Positions 1-7,137 of a stretch of DNA of 23,119 bases are shown here, piece after piece (position 1 is the first letter of the stretch; each line of letters opens with the position of its first letter). This DNA comes from Desulfuromusa sp. (GTDB lineage Bacteria > Desulfobacterota > Desulfuromonadia > Desulfuromonadales > Geopsychrobacteraceae), in NCBI GenBank assembly GCA_021647765.1, contig JAKIUD010000052.1:1-23119 (forward strand). The letters run 5' to 3'. Under the pieces are notes generated by a model. The model saw nothing but the letters and a program-made list of their open reading frames with translations. It was not told where the DNA came from and did not search any database. Made by a program: the position numbers and the translations under genes.

Positions 1-85
1 CTCATAAAGAGACCGGATATACGGCAGCAATCCTGTCCCTGTTATTATCGACAAAAAGCCCTTGCAATTAAGGGGGAGACCATAT

Positions 86-196
86 ACGGGACTGTCCCCG
101 CATGGGGGCTGTCCCAGGCTTTTGCGGCGCAAACCGCCACAGTTCTTCGTGGTTCGTAAACTTCGGGACAGCCCCCGGTGTGGCTGGGGACAGTCC
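86..196. repeat. REP-like long palindrome (copy 1)
   Basis: The left arm (88-115) begins GGGACTGTCCCC and the right arm (165-196) ends GGGGACAGTCCC. The arms are imperfect inverted repeats, and the centre holds a small GCGG/CCGC hairpin (about 124-138). Positions 86-171 recur at 19009-19094 with a single mismatch (C145 against T19068). GGGACTGTCCC-type palindromes are commonly dispersed in proteobacterial genomes next to REP-associated tyrosine transposases. No transposase gene is visible in this window. Confidence 0.75.
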
Positions 197-250
197 CAAG
201 TTTACTCACAGCTGTGCTGAATAGTTACAATAAAACTAAAGAGGTGGATT

Positions 251-1453
251 ATGAGTGATGAAAATTTTACCGACGATGAGATGAATGAAGATGAGGTAAG
301 TTTTGCCGAAATGTTTGAAGCCAGCCTGACTGAAGTTGGAGAACCACTGGTTCCGGGCAAGAAAATTGCCGCAACAATTCTGCAGATTGGCGCAGAGTGG
401 TGTTTTCTCGATGTCGGACAAAAAGGAGAAGGGGTTCTCTCTACCGCTGAACTACTAAATCCAGACGGTGAAGCACAGTATGCCGTCGGAGATAAAATAT
501 CTGCCTATTTCCTATCCCGTGCAGGAGGCGAACTACGATTCACCACTAAAATTGGTGGCACTGGCTCCGGCACTGAACAACTTGAAGATGCTTATCAAGC
601 TGGTATCCCGGTCGATGGGACAATAGAAAAAGAGATTAAAGGGGGTTTTGAAGTCAAACTTTCGGGGAATATCAGAGCGTTCTGCCCCTTTTCCCAGACG
701 GGTTTACGCCTGGCCGAGCCTGCTGATCTGATCGGGCAAAGTCTGCCATTTAAAATCTCCCAGTTCAGTGAACGGGGGAGAAATATTGTGGTGTCGCACC
801 GGGCGATTCTGGACGAAGAACGTGAGCAATTGCGGGTCGGCTTGCGCGAAACCTTGCAAGAGGGGATGGTGGTCAAAGGAACAGTGACCAATATTCGTGA
901 TTTCGGTGCCTTTGTCAATATCGGCGGGATTGAAGGGTTGCTGCCAATTTCTGAAATCAGTTACGGTCGAGTTGAGGATATCAATGAGGTACTCAGCCTC
1001 GGTCAGGAGCTTGAGATTGCCGTTAAACGGATCGACTGGGACAATAATAAATTCTCTTTCAGTCTGCGTGACACCCTCGCCGATCCTTGGAACAAGGTTG
1101 GATCAATCTATCAAGTCGGCAAACAATATCCTGGCAAAGTCAGTCGCTTAGCACAGTTTGGTGCCTTTGTCACACTGGAAGAAGGTATTGACGGGTTGCT
1201 GCATATCTCTAAGCTGGGTGAAGGAAAGCGAATTCGCCATCCACAGGATGTGGTCAAGGTTGGTCAACAATTGCGGGTCACTGTTGAAAAAATTGATCAG
1301 GCTGAACGGCGTATCTCATTGGCATTGTCTGGCCAGACAGATGACACTGCAGAGACCAGTTATACAGATCAGCCCTCTTCCTCAGGGATGGGAACCCTGG
1401 GTGATCTGCTCAAGGCCAGTCAGCAAAAAAAAAGACCTAAAAACCACCGATGA
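251..1453 (+). CDS. S1 RNA-binding domain protein (four S1 repeats)
   Basis: This 400-residue protein has an acidic N-terminus and four S1/OB-fold repeats at about residues 34-103, 117-184, 202-273 and 290-359. The last two are the best matches, with the classic GxVxxixdFGAFV...GiEGLlpiSe pattern (FGAFVNIGG, FGAFVTLEE). The first two are more diverged. The tail (360-400) is low-complexity, carries a GTLGDLLK motif and ends in a basic stretch. Ribosomal protein S1 normally has six repeats in Proteobacteria (about 550 residues), so this is more likely an S1-like accessory RNA-binding protein than RpsA itself. The ATG at 251 follows a clear GAGGTGG ribosome-binding site. The gene's stop overlaps the next start (ATGA), implying a translationally coupled pair. 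It presumably acts on mRNA or the ribosome in the cytoplasm; the specific role is unknown. Confidence 0.9.
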   Translation: MSDENFTDDEMNEDEVSFAEMFEASLTEVGEPLVPGKKIAATILQIGAEWCFLDVGQKGEGVLSTAELLNPDGEAQYAVGDKISAYFLSRAGGELRFTTKIGGTGSGTEQLEDAYQAGIPVDGTIEKEIKGGFEVKLSGNIRAFCPFSQTGLRLAEPADLIGQSLPFKISQFSERGRNIVVSHRAILDEEREQLRVGLRETLQEGMVVKGTVTNIRDFGAFVNIGGIEGLLPISEISYGRVEDINEVLSLGQELEIAVKRIDWDNNKFSFSLRDTLADPWNKVGSIYQVGKQYPGKVSRLAQFGAFVTLEEGIDGLLHISKLGEGKRIRHPQDVVKVGQQLRVTVEKIDQAERRISLALSGQTDDTAETSYTDQPSSSGMGTLGDLLKASQQKKRPKNHR

Positions 1454-2832
1454 AGAATCGGGGCACCTCTAAATCTGCCATTCTCTTTTCAATCTGCATG
1501 GCGCATTTCCTCAATCCATTTATGCTGTCGGCTGTCGGTGTTGCCCTGCCGGTTATAGGGCGTGAATTTTCAGCCAGTGCTGTGCAGCTGGGGCTAGTTG
1601 AAGTCAGTTTCATGCTGTCGATGGCAATTTTTCTTTTGGCAATGGGACGATTTGGGGATATCTACGGGCGCCGGAAAATTTTTCAGCGGGGATTGCTCCT
1701 TTTTGCCTTTGCTGGCGGGTTAATTTCGCAAGTCCATTCGATAGAGATGATCATCGCCTTGCGTTTTTTGCAAGGGATCGGCGGGGCAATGGTCAACGCA
1801 ACAACCATGGCGATCCTCGTCTCTGCATTTGCACCGCACGAACGTGGCAAAGCCCTTGGAATTGCTATTGCCAGTGTTTATGCCGGGATTTCCTGTGGAC
1901 CCTTTATCGGTGGTTTCTTGATCGAACTGCTTGGCTGGAGATCACTTTTCTACCTGATGGTTCCATTTGGTCTTTTGACCTATCTGGTCACGCGAATTAA
2001 AATTAAGGATGAATGGGCTGGTTCTGAGGGTGAACCCTTTGACTGGACAGGTGCCCTTGTTTATGCCCCCTCAATTCTGCTGTTAGTCTACGGCGTCACC
2101 CACCTAAAGGATGGGGGAATAGCCTGGGGACTCCTGATCCTTGCAATTTTAGGGTTAGTTTTATTTTTATTGATTGAAAAGCGAACTCCATACCCGATGT
2201 TAAATGTTCAATTATTTCTTGAAAATCGAGTTTTTGCTCTGAGTAATTTAGCCGCATTATTTAACTACGCGGCAACCTTTGGAGTGACATTTTTTTTGAG
2301 TTTATACTTGCAGTTCGTCAAAGGAATGGGGCCACAGCAGGCCGGGACAATCCTGATTGTCCAGCCGATCTTCCAGGCAATTTTTTCCCCTTTTTTCGGT
2401 CGATTATCTGATCGAATTCCGGCAGCCTACGTTGCTACCAGCGGTATGGTATTCTGCGTTTTGGGTTTGGCTGTCGCGACGCAACTTACAGCGGAATCAC
2501 CTCTGTCGATGATCCTCCTTCTCTTAGCTTTTCTCGGCCTGGGATTTGCTCTGTTTTCTTCACCCAATGTCAGTATGATTATGGGCAGTGTCTCTCCACG
2601 TCACCTTGGTATAGCCTCAGGATTAAGTGCCAGCATGCGAACCCTGGGAATGCTGACCAGCATGATGATTATTACCCTGGTTTTTTCCTATCTGATGCAT
2701 GGGCAACCGGTAACACTGGAAACTCAAGCAGCGTTTCTTAAAAGTATGCGGATAGCGCTGCTGATCTTTTCCGCCCTCTGTGTCATCGGGATCGGTTGTT
2801 CTTTGGGGCGGACAACCAGCTCGACCCGGTAG
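1450..2832 (+). CDS. MFS transporter, DHA2-like drug/metabolite exporter
   Basis: This is a 460-residue integral membrane protein with about 12-14 hydrophobic helices. Major facilitator motifs are visible: motif A GRFGDIYGRRK (66-76) after helix 2, a motif-B-like ALRFLQGIGGA (103-113), and an antiporter motif-C-like ISCGPFIGG (147-155), followed by GWRSLFYL typical of the 14-helix DHA2 (EmrB/QacA) branch. A second motif-A-like stretch, GRLSDR, lies in the C-terminal half. Motif C points to proton-coupled efflux; the substrate cannot be told from sequence. No membrane-fusion or outer-membrane partner is adjacent. The start overlaps the S1-protein stop by 4 nt, so the two genes are probably one operon, although no functional link is obvious. 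Confidence 0.9.
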   Translation: MKNRGTSKSAILFSICMAHFLNPFMLSAVGVALPVIGREFSASAVQLGLVEVSFMLSMAIFLLAMGRFGDIYGRRKIFQRGLLLFAFAGGLISQVHSIEMIIALRFLQGIGGAMVNATTMAILVSAFAPHERGKALGIAIASVYAGISCGPFIGGFLIELLGWRSLFYLMVPFGLLTYLVTRIKIKDEWAGSEGEPFDWTGALVYAPSILLLVYGVTHLKDGGIAWGLLILAILGLVLFLLIEKRTPYPMLNVQLFLENRVFALSNLAALFNYAATFGVTFFLSLYLQFVKGMGPQQAGTILIVQPIFQAIFSPFFGRLSDRIPAAYVATSGMVFCVLGLAVATQLTAESPLSMILLLLAFLGLGFALFSSPNVSMIMGSVSPRHLGIASGLSASMRTLGMLTSMMIITLVFSYLMHGQPVTLETQAAFLKSMRIALLIFSALCVIGIGCSLGRTTSSTR

Positions 2833-2910
2833 TTTCATTCCTTTGTCCTGGCAAAAGAAATCTATACATAAATATTTCTGGCTATGCACCACTCTCAAGC
2901 TGATTGACTA

Positions 2911-2950
2911 TCTCCCCTCCCCAGCCCTCTCCCATCAAGGGAGAGGGAGG
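2911..2950. repeat. C-rich/G-rich palindromic repeat
   Basis: CCCTCTCCC (2925-2933) and GGGAGAGGG (2939-2947) form a perfect 9-bp stem around ATCAA, flanked by further C-rich and G-rich sequence. A related, larger array lies at 18792-18898. There is no T-run after the stem, so it is not an obvious intrinsic terminator. It belongs to a type of short dispersed palindrome common in proteobacterial intergenic regions. Confidence 0.6.
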
Positions 2951-3032
2951 TAATTATAAACTTTTTCTCGCTGAAGAATTTAACGGAACCAGATAAATAT
3001 TTAACGATTTCTATAGACAACTGCTGTCATCT

Positions 3033-3062
3033 TTGGCATATTAGCTCTGGTTCATGTTAAAT
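3033..3062 (+). promoter_or_regulatory. Possible sigma-70 promoter ahead of the GGDEF gene
   Basis: TTGGCA (3033-3038) is followed after 18 nt by TTAAAT (3057-3062). Transcription from it would begin almost at the base of the hairpin at 3070-3106. The match is only moderate and was judged by eye. Confidence 0.3.
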
Positions 3063-3069
3063 TACTGAT

Positions 3070-3106
3070 AAAAAGGCCGGTCAAGGGCACGACTGCGCCT
3101 TTTTTC
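3070..3106 (+). terminator. Intrinsic-terminator-like hairpin just upstream of the GGDEF gene
   Basis: AAAAAGGC (3070-3077) pairs with GCCTTTTT (about 3097-3104). An inner CGGTC/GACTG stem (one G-T wobble) surrounds an 8-nt loop, with one bulged C, and the structure ends in a T6 run. It lies about 240 nt after the MFS stop and only 26 nt before the GTG of the next gene. It may end the upstream transcript or act as a leader attenuator for the GGDEF gene. Confidence 0.65.
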
Positions 3107-3131
3107 TTCCACAGCAAGTGAGATTTAGTGA

Positions 3132-4553
3132 GTGGGTACGAAGAAAAAAATCCTTATAGTTGATGACGAACCCTTCTTCAGAGAAGTTCTGATAGATATT
3201 CTACACGAGCGTTTCATTGTTATTGAAGCCAGGGATGGTTTTGAAGCAGTTTCTCTATGCCATGAACATATGCCAAATCTCATCATTATGGATGTGGAAA
3301 TGCCACGTAAAAATGGAATTGAGGCCTGTAAGATTCTTAAGCACGAGCCAGAGACAAGAAAAATTCCGATCATTCTCTTTACCTCCCGGTCAAAGAAAAA
3401 AGACATGGTTCTTGGTTTAAAAGCCGGAGCGGATGATTACATTACAAAACCAATCTATACTCCTGAAATTATTGCCCGGGTTGATGCTCATCTCCGCACC
3501 AAAGATTTTTACTCTGATCTCGAACATAAAGACCTCCGGTTTCTCCTCGAAATCACAGAAAACATTTCTGCAATTCGCAATCCCATGACGATACTTCATC
3601 TTATTGTGGAGAAAATGGCAGAAATTATCGATGTTGCACGCTGCTCAATTGTGAGTATCAATGATAAAGGGGAAATTATTGTCAAAGCGAGTAACGATCT
3701 TGACTGTCAGGAAGAACTGAAGCTGGATATATCCAAGTACCCTGAAATTCAGAAATCACTTGAATCAAAGCAAGCAGTCATTATCAACGATATTAAAAGT
3801 GATCCCCTGATGGCGTCTGTCAGGGAACAGACTAAAGAGCTGACGTATAATTCGATTGTTGTTATTCCAGTGATAAAAAAAGAGAGTGTTATTGGAACTT
3901 TTTTCTTGCGGACGGCATCTCCCTTCAAGAACGGCATTACCGATAGAGTCTACAACCTCTGTCAACTGATTGCCAATATTTCAGCAAATGCTCTGGAAAA
4001 TGCGATCCTTTTTGAATCGGTACAGGCTGCCCAGAAGTATTTTGAAGAAATGGCAATTCGTGATGGTCTGACAAATCTTTATAATCACCGCTATTTTTAT
4101 GATCGCCTTGAAGGGGAATTCAGTCGGGCCAGTCGTTATGCGACACCATTGTCACTGATCTTTTTTGACATAGATGACTTTAAGCGGATTAATGATATTT
4201 ATGGCCACACGCGTGGTGATCAAGTGCTAAAAAAAATTGGCCAACTGATGAAAAGTATCGCAAGGGAAAGTGATATTCCAGCCAGATATGGGGGGGAGGA
4301 ATTTGCTGTTCTTCTCCCAAATACGGGAGAAGAGGGAGCCTTTGACCTGGCCAACCGAATTCGTTGTATCATTCGGGATCATGAATTTGTAAATTTACCC
4401 GGCGAACAGATCACAATCAGCTCAGGTGTTTCAACTTTTGTAAATAACAATTACCAATCATTGAATGAACTCGTTCATCGGGCTGACGAAGGTATGTATA
4501 AAGCTAAAAATCAAGGGAAAGACAAAATTTCTCAGCTCAGAGTCAATTCGTAG
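3132..4553 (+). CDS. Response regulator REC-GAF-GGDEF diguanylate cyclase
   Basis: This 473-residue signalling protein makes cyclic di-GMP from two GTP. Residues 5-120 form a receiver domain with the acidic pair D11/D12, phospho-acceptor D54 (in IIMDVEMP), T84 and K106, so phosphorylation by a histidine kinase is expected. Residues about 140-295 look like a GAF sensor domain (TILHLIVEKMAEIIDVARCSI). Residues about 305-473 are a GGDEF domain with an intact active site GGEEF (387-391), the metal-binding FDIDDFK, and an inhibitory I-site RESD (378-381) five residues upstream, suggesting active and product-inhibited. No kinase gene is adjacent, so it is an orphan regulator. The predicted start is GTG at 3132 with a weak ribosome-binding site (AAGTGAGA). 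A terminator-like hairpin precedes it. Confidence 0.93.
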   Translation: MGTKKKILIVDDEPFFREVLIDILHERFIVIEARDGFEAVSLCHEHMPNLIIMDVEMPRKNGIEACKILKHEPETRKIPIILFTSRSKKKDMVLGLKAGADDYITKPIYTPEIIARVDAHLRTKDFYSDLEHKDLRFLLEITENISAIRNPMTILHLIVEKMAEIIDVARCSIVSINDKGEIIVKASNDLDCQEELKLDISKYPEIQKSLESKQAVIINDIKSDPLMASVREQTKELTYNSIVVIPVIKKESVIGTFFLRTASPFKNGITDRVYNLCQLIANISANALENAILFESVQAAQKYFEEMAIRDGLTNLYNHRYFYDRLEGEFSRASRYATPLSLIFFDIDDFKRINDIYGHTRGDQVLKKIGQLMKSIARESDIPARYGGEEFAVLLPNTGEEGAFDLANRIRCIIRDHEFVNLPGEQITISSGVSTFVNNNYQSLNELVHRADEGMYKAKNQGKDKISQLRVNS

Positions 4554-4633
4554 GCAGTAACTTCGCCAGTCATGGCTGGTTATTATCTAAAAACCGGTAC
4601 TTCAGCTTTCATCTCTTTCGATTATATTGGAAG

Positions 4634-4768
4634 CTATCTGATAGAACACTCCTCTCTCCTGCCTGACGGTTTCAATTTTTTTTCTTCTTCCAGGACAGCA
4701 AGATACTTATTAATTTCGTTGATATGGATTCCTAAAATCTCCATTAGATCTTCGATAGGACAAGGTCA
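4634..4768 (-). pseudogene. Possible remnant of a winged-helix/HTH-like coding sequence
   Basis: On the minus strand a frame from 4766 down to 4634 reads PCPIEDLMEILGIHINEIN and then KYLAVLEEEKKLKPSGRR. That resembles a helix-turn-helix (ExLxxxLGI...EInKYLxxLEEE). The same frame continues upstream across a TGA (4768-4766) for about 14 more codons. The only ATG after the TGA (4744) would give a 36-residue protein with a poor ribosome-binding site. The helical pattern and Glu/Lys-rich composition look protein-like, but the piece is short and may be chance. It sits in the 385-nt gap between the GGDEF and EVE genes, where I see no intact gene. Confidence 0.25.
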
Positions 4769-4886
4769 TCTTGAAATAGTTTCGTAGATTTGGTGATTAT
4801 TGAACGTTAACCAGCAATAGTCATTTTTTTTTCGGCAGACGAATTAACTGACAAACTTTATCATATTTTCAGTATATTCATAAAAA

Positions 4887-4916
4887 TTGGCAGAAAAGCA
4901 TTGTTGGCTTTAATAT
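4887..4916 (+). promoter_or_regulatory. Probable sigma-70 promoter of the EVE-domain gene
   Basis: TTGGCA (4887-4892), an 18-nt spacer and TAATAT (4911-4916) lie just ahead of AGGAGA (4928-4933) and the ATG at 4939. This gives a compact leader of about 15-20 nt. Confidence 0.5.
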
Positions 4917-4938
4917 GAACAGCCTTAGGAGAGATATT

Positions 4939-5412
4939 ATGAATTATTGGTTGATGAAATCGGAACCGTCTGCATTCGGGATTGATGATCTGACCGCTAT
5001 GCCGGGTCAAACTGAGCATTGGGATGGTGTGCGCAACTATCAGGCTCGTAATATGATGCGGGATCAGATGAAAATTGGTGATCAGGTGTTCTTTTATCAC
5101 TCCAACTGTAAGATTCCTGGCATTGTTGGAATCATGGAAGTGGTTCGCGAGGGCTATCCAGATCACACCGCCTTTGATCCACAGAGTCAATATTTTGATC
5201 CCAAAAGTGATCCGAAGAATCCACGCTGGATCATGGTTGATATCAAATATGTCCGCCATACCAGCCGGGTGATTTCATTGGCAGAATTGAAAGAATGTGA
5301 GGTGCTGGAGAATATGCAGCTGGTACGCAAAGGTAACCGGTTATCAATTATGCCTGTTACTGCTGAGGAATGGGCGATGATTCTTCAATTGGAAAAAACA
5401 GCTTTTCAATAA
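4939..5412 (+). CDS. EVE domain-containing protein (thymocyte nuclear protein 1-like)
   Basis: This 157-residue protein consists entirely of one EVE domain, a PUA-like fold. It opens with NYWLMKSEPSAFGIDDL and has WDGVRNYQARN, KIGDQVFFYHSNC, GIVGIMEVV and a later PRWIMVDIKY segment, all hallmarks of the THYN1-like bacterial family. EVE domains are known as readers of modified bases in DNA or RNA; the bacterial stand-alone members have no settled role. The ATG at 4939 is chosen over an in-frame ATG at 4915 because AGGAGA sits six bases upstream and the family starts at this point. It has its own likely promoter and is convergent with the downstream gene. No restriction or defence gene accompanies it. 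Confidence 0.92.
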   Translation: MNYWLMKSEPSAFGIDDLTAMPGQTEHWDGVRNYQARNMMRDQMKIGDQVFFYHSNCKIPGIVGIMEVVREGYPDHTAFDPQSQYFDPKSDPKNPRWIMVDIKYVRHTSRVISLAELKECEVLENMQLVRKGNRLSIMPVTAEEWAMILQLEKTAFQ

Positions 5413-5461
5413 AACCCCTGGCGATTACTTCTAGCAGCCCATCGGGGCAACAAATCTCGAT

Positions 5462-6259
5462 TCAAGATCCTTGTGATTCCTCAACTGCAGGACTCAAATC
5501 CCAAACAAGTTTTTCGCTATCAAAATTCTGCCTGATCGCAGGTTTGATAATTTCAAAGTAGGGAGACACGTCAAAGTCGCGTGGGACAAACAGGCTGTGG
5601 TGGCGAGTTTTCAAAGTCTCTTGACAGTAAACCTGACCGTTTAAATCGGTATTCTGCTGATAATCGATCTCGGGTAAAATCGGGTAGCGAATTGACTGAA
5701 ATGCCTGGGCGATCAACGAAGAGCAGATGGCACGGGTAGGATCTCCACTCCCCAAAGTGAGTAACTTACGTCTCCAGCGAGTTGGAATCGGGGTTGGTAA
5801 AACAAGAAAGCGAACCAGATCAAAAACGTTTTTCAAATCATACTGGTGTCCCAAGCGGTCTATTCCATAAGCGCTAAGCTGCTTGATCGTCTCCGTCGAC
5901 AATCCGACCGGGCGACAAATCCGGGTATGTTCTGAGTTGTATTCACTGAGAGGTACCAGTCGGATTCCTTCCAAAATATCAGCTTCCAGTAGAACCGCCT
6001 CTTCCTGATTGTCTTTTTTTTCAGCATACCCTGGCCCAACATACAATGCGGCGTGTGACCAACTCGATTGGGTCAAATATTTAATCACCCCACTCACCCG
6101 ACTGCTGCCATCAACCAGAAGGACATCTCCCGGTTGTAGCGTTGTGGCTAATTGTTTTGGTGAACTTGTTGCCACTTGAACCGTACCAGGTCGGGACTGG
6201 CTGAGATATTTAGCCAAGTGGTGGCCAATATTGCGTAAAAAACCTCTTGCTGAGTTCAA
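5462..6259 (-). CDS. YiiX-like permuted papain-fold (NlpC/P60 superfamily) hydrolase
   Basis: This is a 265-residue protein of the circularly permuted papain-like (YaeF/YiiX, peptidase C92-type) group. LQPGDVLLVDGSS (41-53) opens the domain. The catalytic His is in WSHAALYVG (H69), an acidic LLEAD follows (E92), and the nucleophile Cys comes last in RAICSSLIAQAF (C179), which is the order expected for the permuted fold. Members are predicted amidases or acyl-transfer enzymes; the substrate is not known. No signal peptide is seen, so it is probably cytoplasmic or peripherally associated. The start is TTG at 6259, preceded by AAGAGG at good spacing. The gene is monocistronic and convergent with the EVE gene, 49 nt away. 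Confidence 0.82.
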   Translation of the reverse strand: MNSARGFLRNIGHHLAKYLSQSRPGTVQVATSSPKQLATTLQPGDVLLVDGSSRVSGVIKYLTQSSWSHAALYVGPGYAEKKDNQEEAVLLEADILEGIRLVPLSEYNSEHTRICRPVGLSTETIKQLSAYGIDRLGHQYDLKNVFDLVRFLVLPTPIPTRWRRKLLTLGSGDPTRAICSSLIAQAFQSIRYPILPEIDYQQNTDLNGQVYCQETLKTRHHSLFVPRDFDVSPYFEIIKPAIRQNFDSEKLVWDLSPAVEESQGS

Positions 6260-6516
6260 ATGTGCCTCTTTCTCGCTCTATTTTTCAACATTTACAGGTC
6301 AAACCTAACAGAACCGGCGAAGAAGGTCTAATATTTTATCCATATCATACATTTCTCTGTCGTCTTAACATATCGAAAATACACATTTTTAACTAGACAT
6401 CCGGATGAATCCAAGTCGATATCGGATGAAACAGTCGTTTTAATCGGCTAGAGTTGATTCAAAAGCAGGAGGCGAAAGATTTTTTGATTTTCTCAATACA
6501 GCAGAAGGAGGACGAC

Positions 6517-6912
6517 ATGAAAACAAGTTTAACTCTTTTGATTGCAGGACTGATTTTTCTGGCGACACCAATGTTGGCATCGGCAAATAGATGGCATAAT
6601 GACGATCATCAAAAATGCAATCAACGGTGGGTTCAAGGTGATCGACACACTTACAGCCAACACTATAGGCAAAATTATAACCGTCATGACCAGCGGCGTC
6701 ACCATTATTATAAGCAACGTAATGGATATAAGCAGAACCATCGAGTAAAAACATATCTAAAACGAGAACTGCGAGAGACCCGCCATGAACTGCGCCAGAT
6801 TAAACGCCAGATCAGACGCAATCACCGCCGCCAGTATTATGTAAACCGCCATTATTCAAGCCCGGCAGTTGTCATCGGCATACCACACCTGGTTTTCCAG
6901 TTTGGTTGGTAA
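6517..6912 (+). CDS. Small exported His/Arg/Tyr-rich protein of unknown function
   Basis: I do not recognise this 131-residue protein. Residues 1-23 are a clear signal peptide (MKTSLTLLIAGLIFLATPM, cleavage after ASA). The mature part is strongly basic, with about 19 Arg and 12 His plus many Asn, Gln and Tyr. Residues 30-76 are His/Gln/Asn/Tyr-rich. Residues 78-105 form a predicted basic amphipathic helix (KTYLKRELRETRHELRQIKR). A short hydrophobic strand, PAVVIGIPHLVFQFGW, closes the protein with a terminal Trp. One Cys (C34) is present. The ATG at 6517 is preceded by AAGGAGG; an in-frame ATG at 6454 would bury the signal peptide. It is followed by its own terminator. Metal, heme or polyanion binding in the periplasm or envelope is possible but unproven. 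Confidence 0.8.
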   Translation: MKTSLTLLIAGLIFLATPMLASANRWHNDDHQKCNQRWVQGDRHTYSQHYRQNYNRHDQRRHHYYKQRNGYKQNHRVKTYLKRELRETRHELRQIKRQIRRNHRRQYYVNRHYSSPAVVIGIPHLVFQFGW

Positions 6913-6955
6913 TAAAGTTCCAGCACTTCTCAACTATTGAGTGCTGTTCACAAGG

Positions 6956-6984
6956 AGCCGACCCTTCAATGGGCGGCTTTTTTT
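6956..6984 (+). terminator. Intrinsic terminator after the exported basic protein
   Basis: AGCCG-A-CCC (6956-6964) pairs with GGG-CGGCT (6971-6978) around a TTCAAT loop, followed by T7. Just upstream, 6920-6945 forms a further hairpin (CAGCACT...AGTGCTG). Confidence 0.85.
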
Positions 6985-7050
6985 ATATAAATGGCTGTTT
7001 CAAAAAAAAACGAATTGCCCATTGAATTTGTGGACAATGAAGGGAGGCTC

Positions 7051-7137
7051 ATGCTATTTATGTTAGGTTTTAACCTGTGGTGTTGGCAGAAAAAGCAGAT
7101 GCCAACCAATACTTTATTCCTTTTTACTGGAGCCTGA
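7051..7137 (+). CDS. Possible 28-residue leader or small protein upstream of nhaD
   Basis: An ATG at 7051 follows GGGAGG (7042-7047) closely and opens a 28-codon frame, MLFMLGFNLWCWQKKQMPTN followed by TLFLFTGA. It stops at TGA 7135-7137, only 4 nt before the furthest in-frame nhaD ATG (7142). The peptide is hydrophobic and aromatic at the start, with a basic middle. A 7-bp hairpin, GTTGGCA/TGCCAAC (about 7082-7106), lies inside the frame. It could be a leader peptide coupling translation to nhaD, a small membrane peptide, or chance. Confidence 0.35.
   Translation: MLFMLGFNLWCWQKKQMPTNTLFLFTGA

Noticed and set aside
1..159. Open frame entering from the left edge and ending at TAA 157-159
   Set aside because: Its last third is repeat sequence and the first part matches nothing I recognise. 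It is too short to claim as the end of an upstream gene.
3000..3131. Possible c-di-GMP (GEMM) riboswitch ahead of the GGDEF gene
   Set aside because: The conserved core segments of that riboswitch are not visible; only a terminator-like hairpin is.
4572..4787. 71-codon plus-strand frame after the GGDEF gene
   Set aside because: No ribosome-binding site, no motif and a low-complexity hydrophobic translation; the opposite strand looks more protein-like.
6454..6516. Upstream ATG extending the exported basic protein by 21 residues
   Set aside because: The ATG at 6517 has AAGGAGG and begins a proper signal peptide; the extension would bury it.
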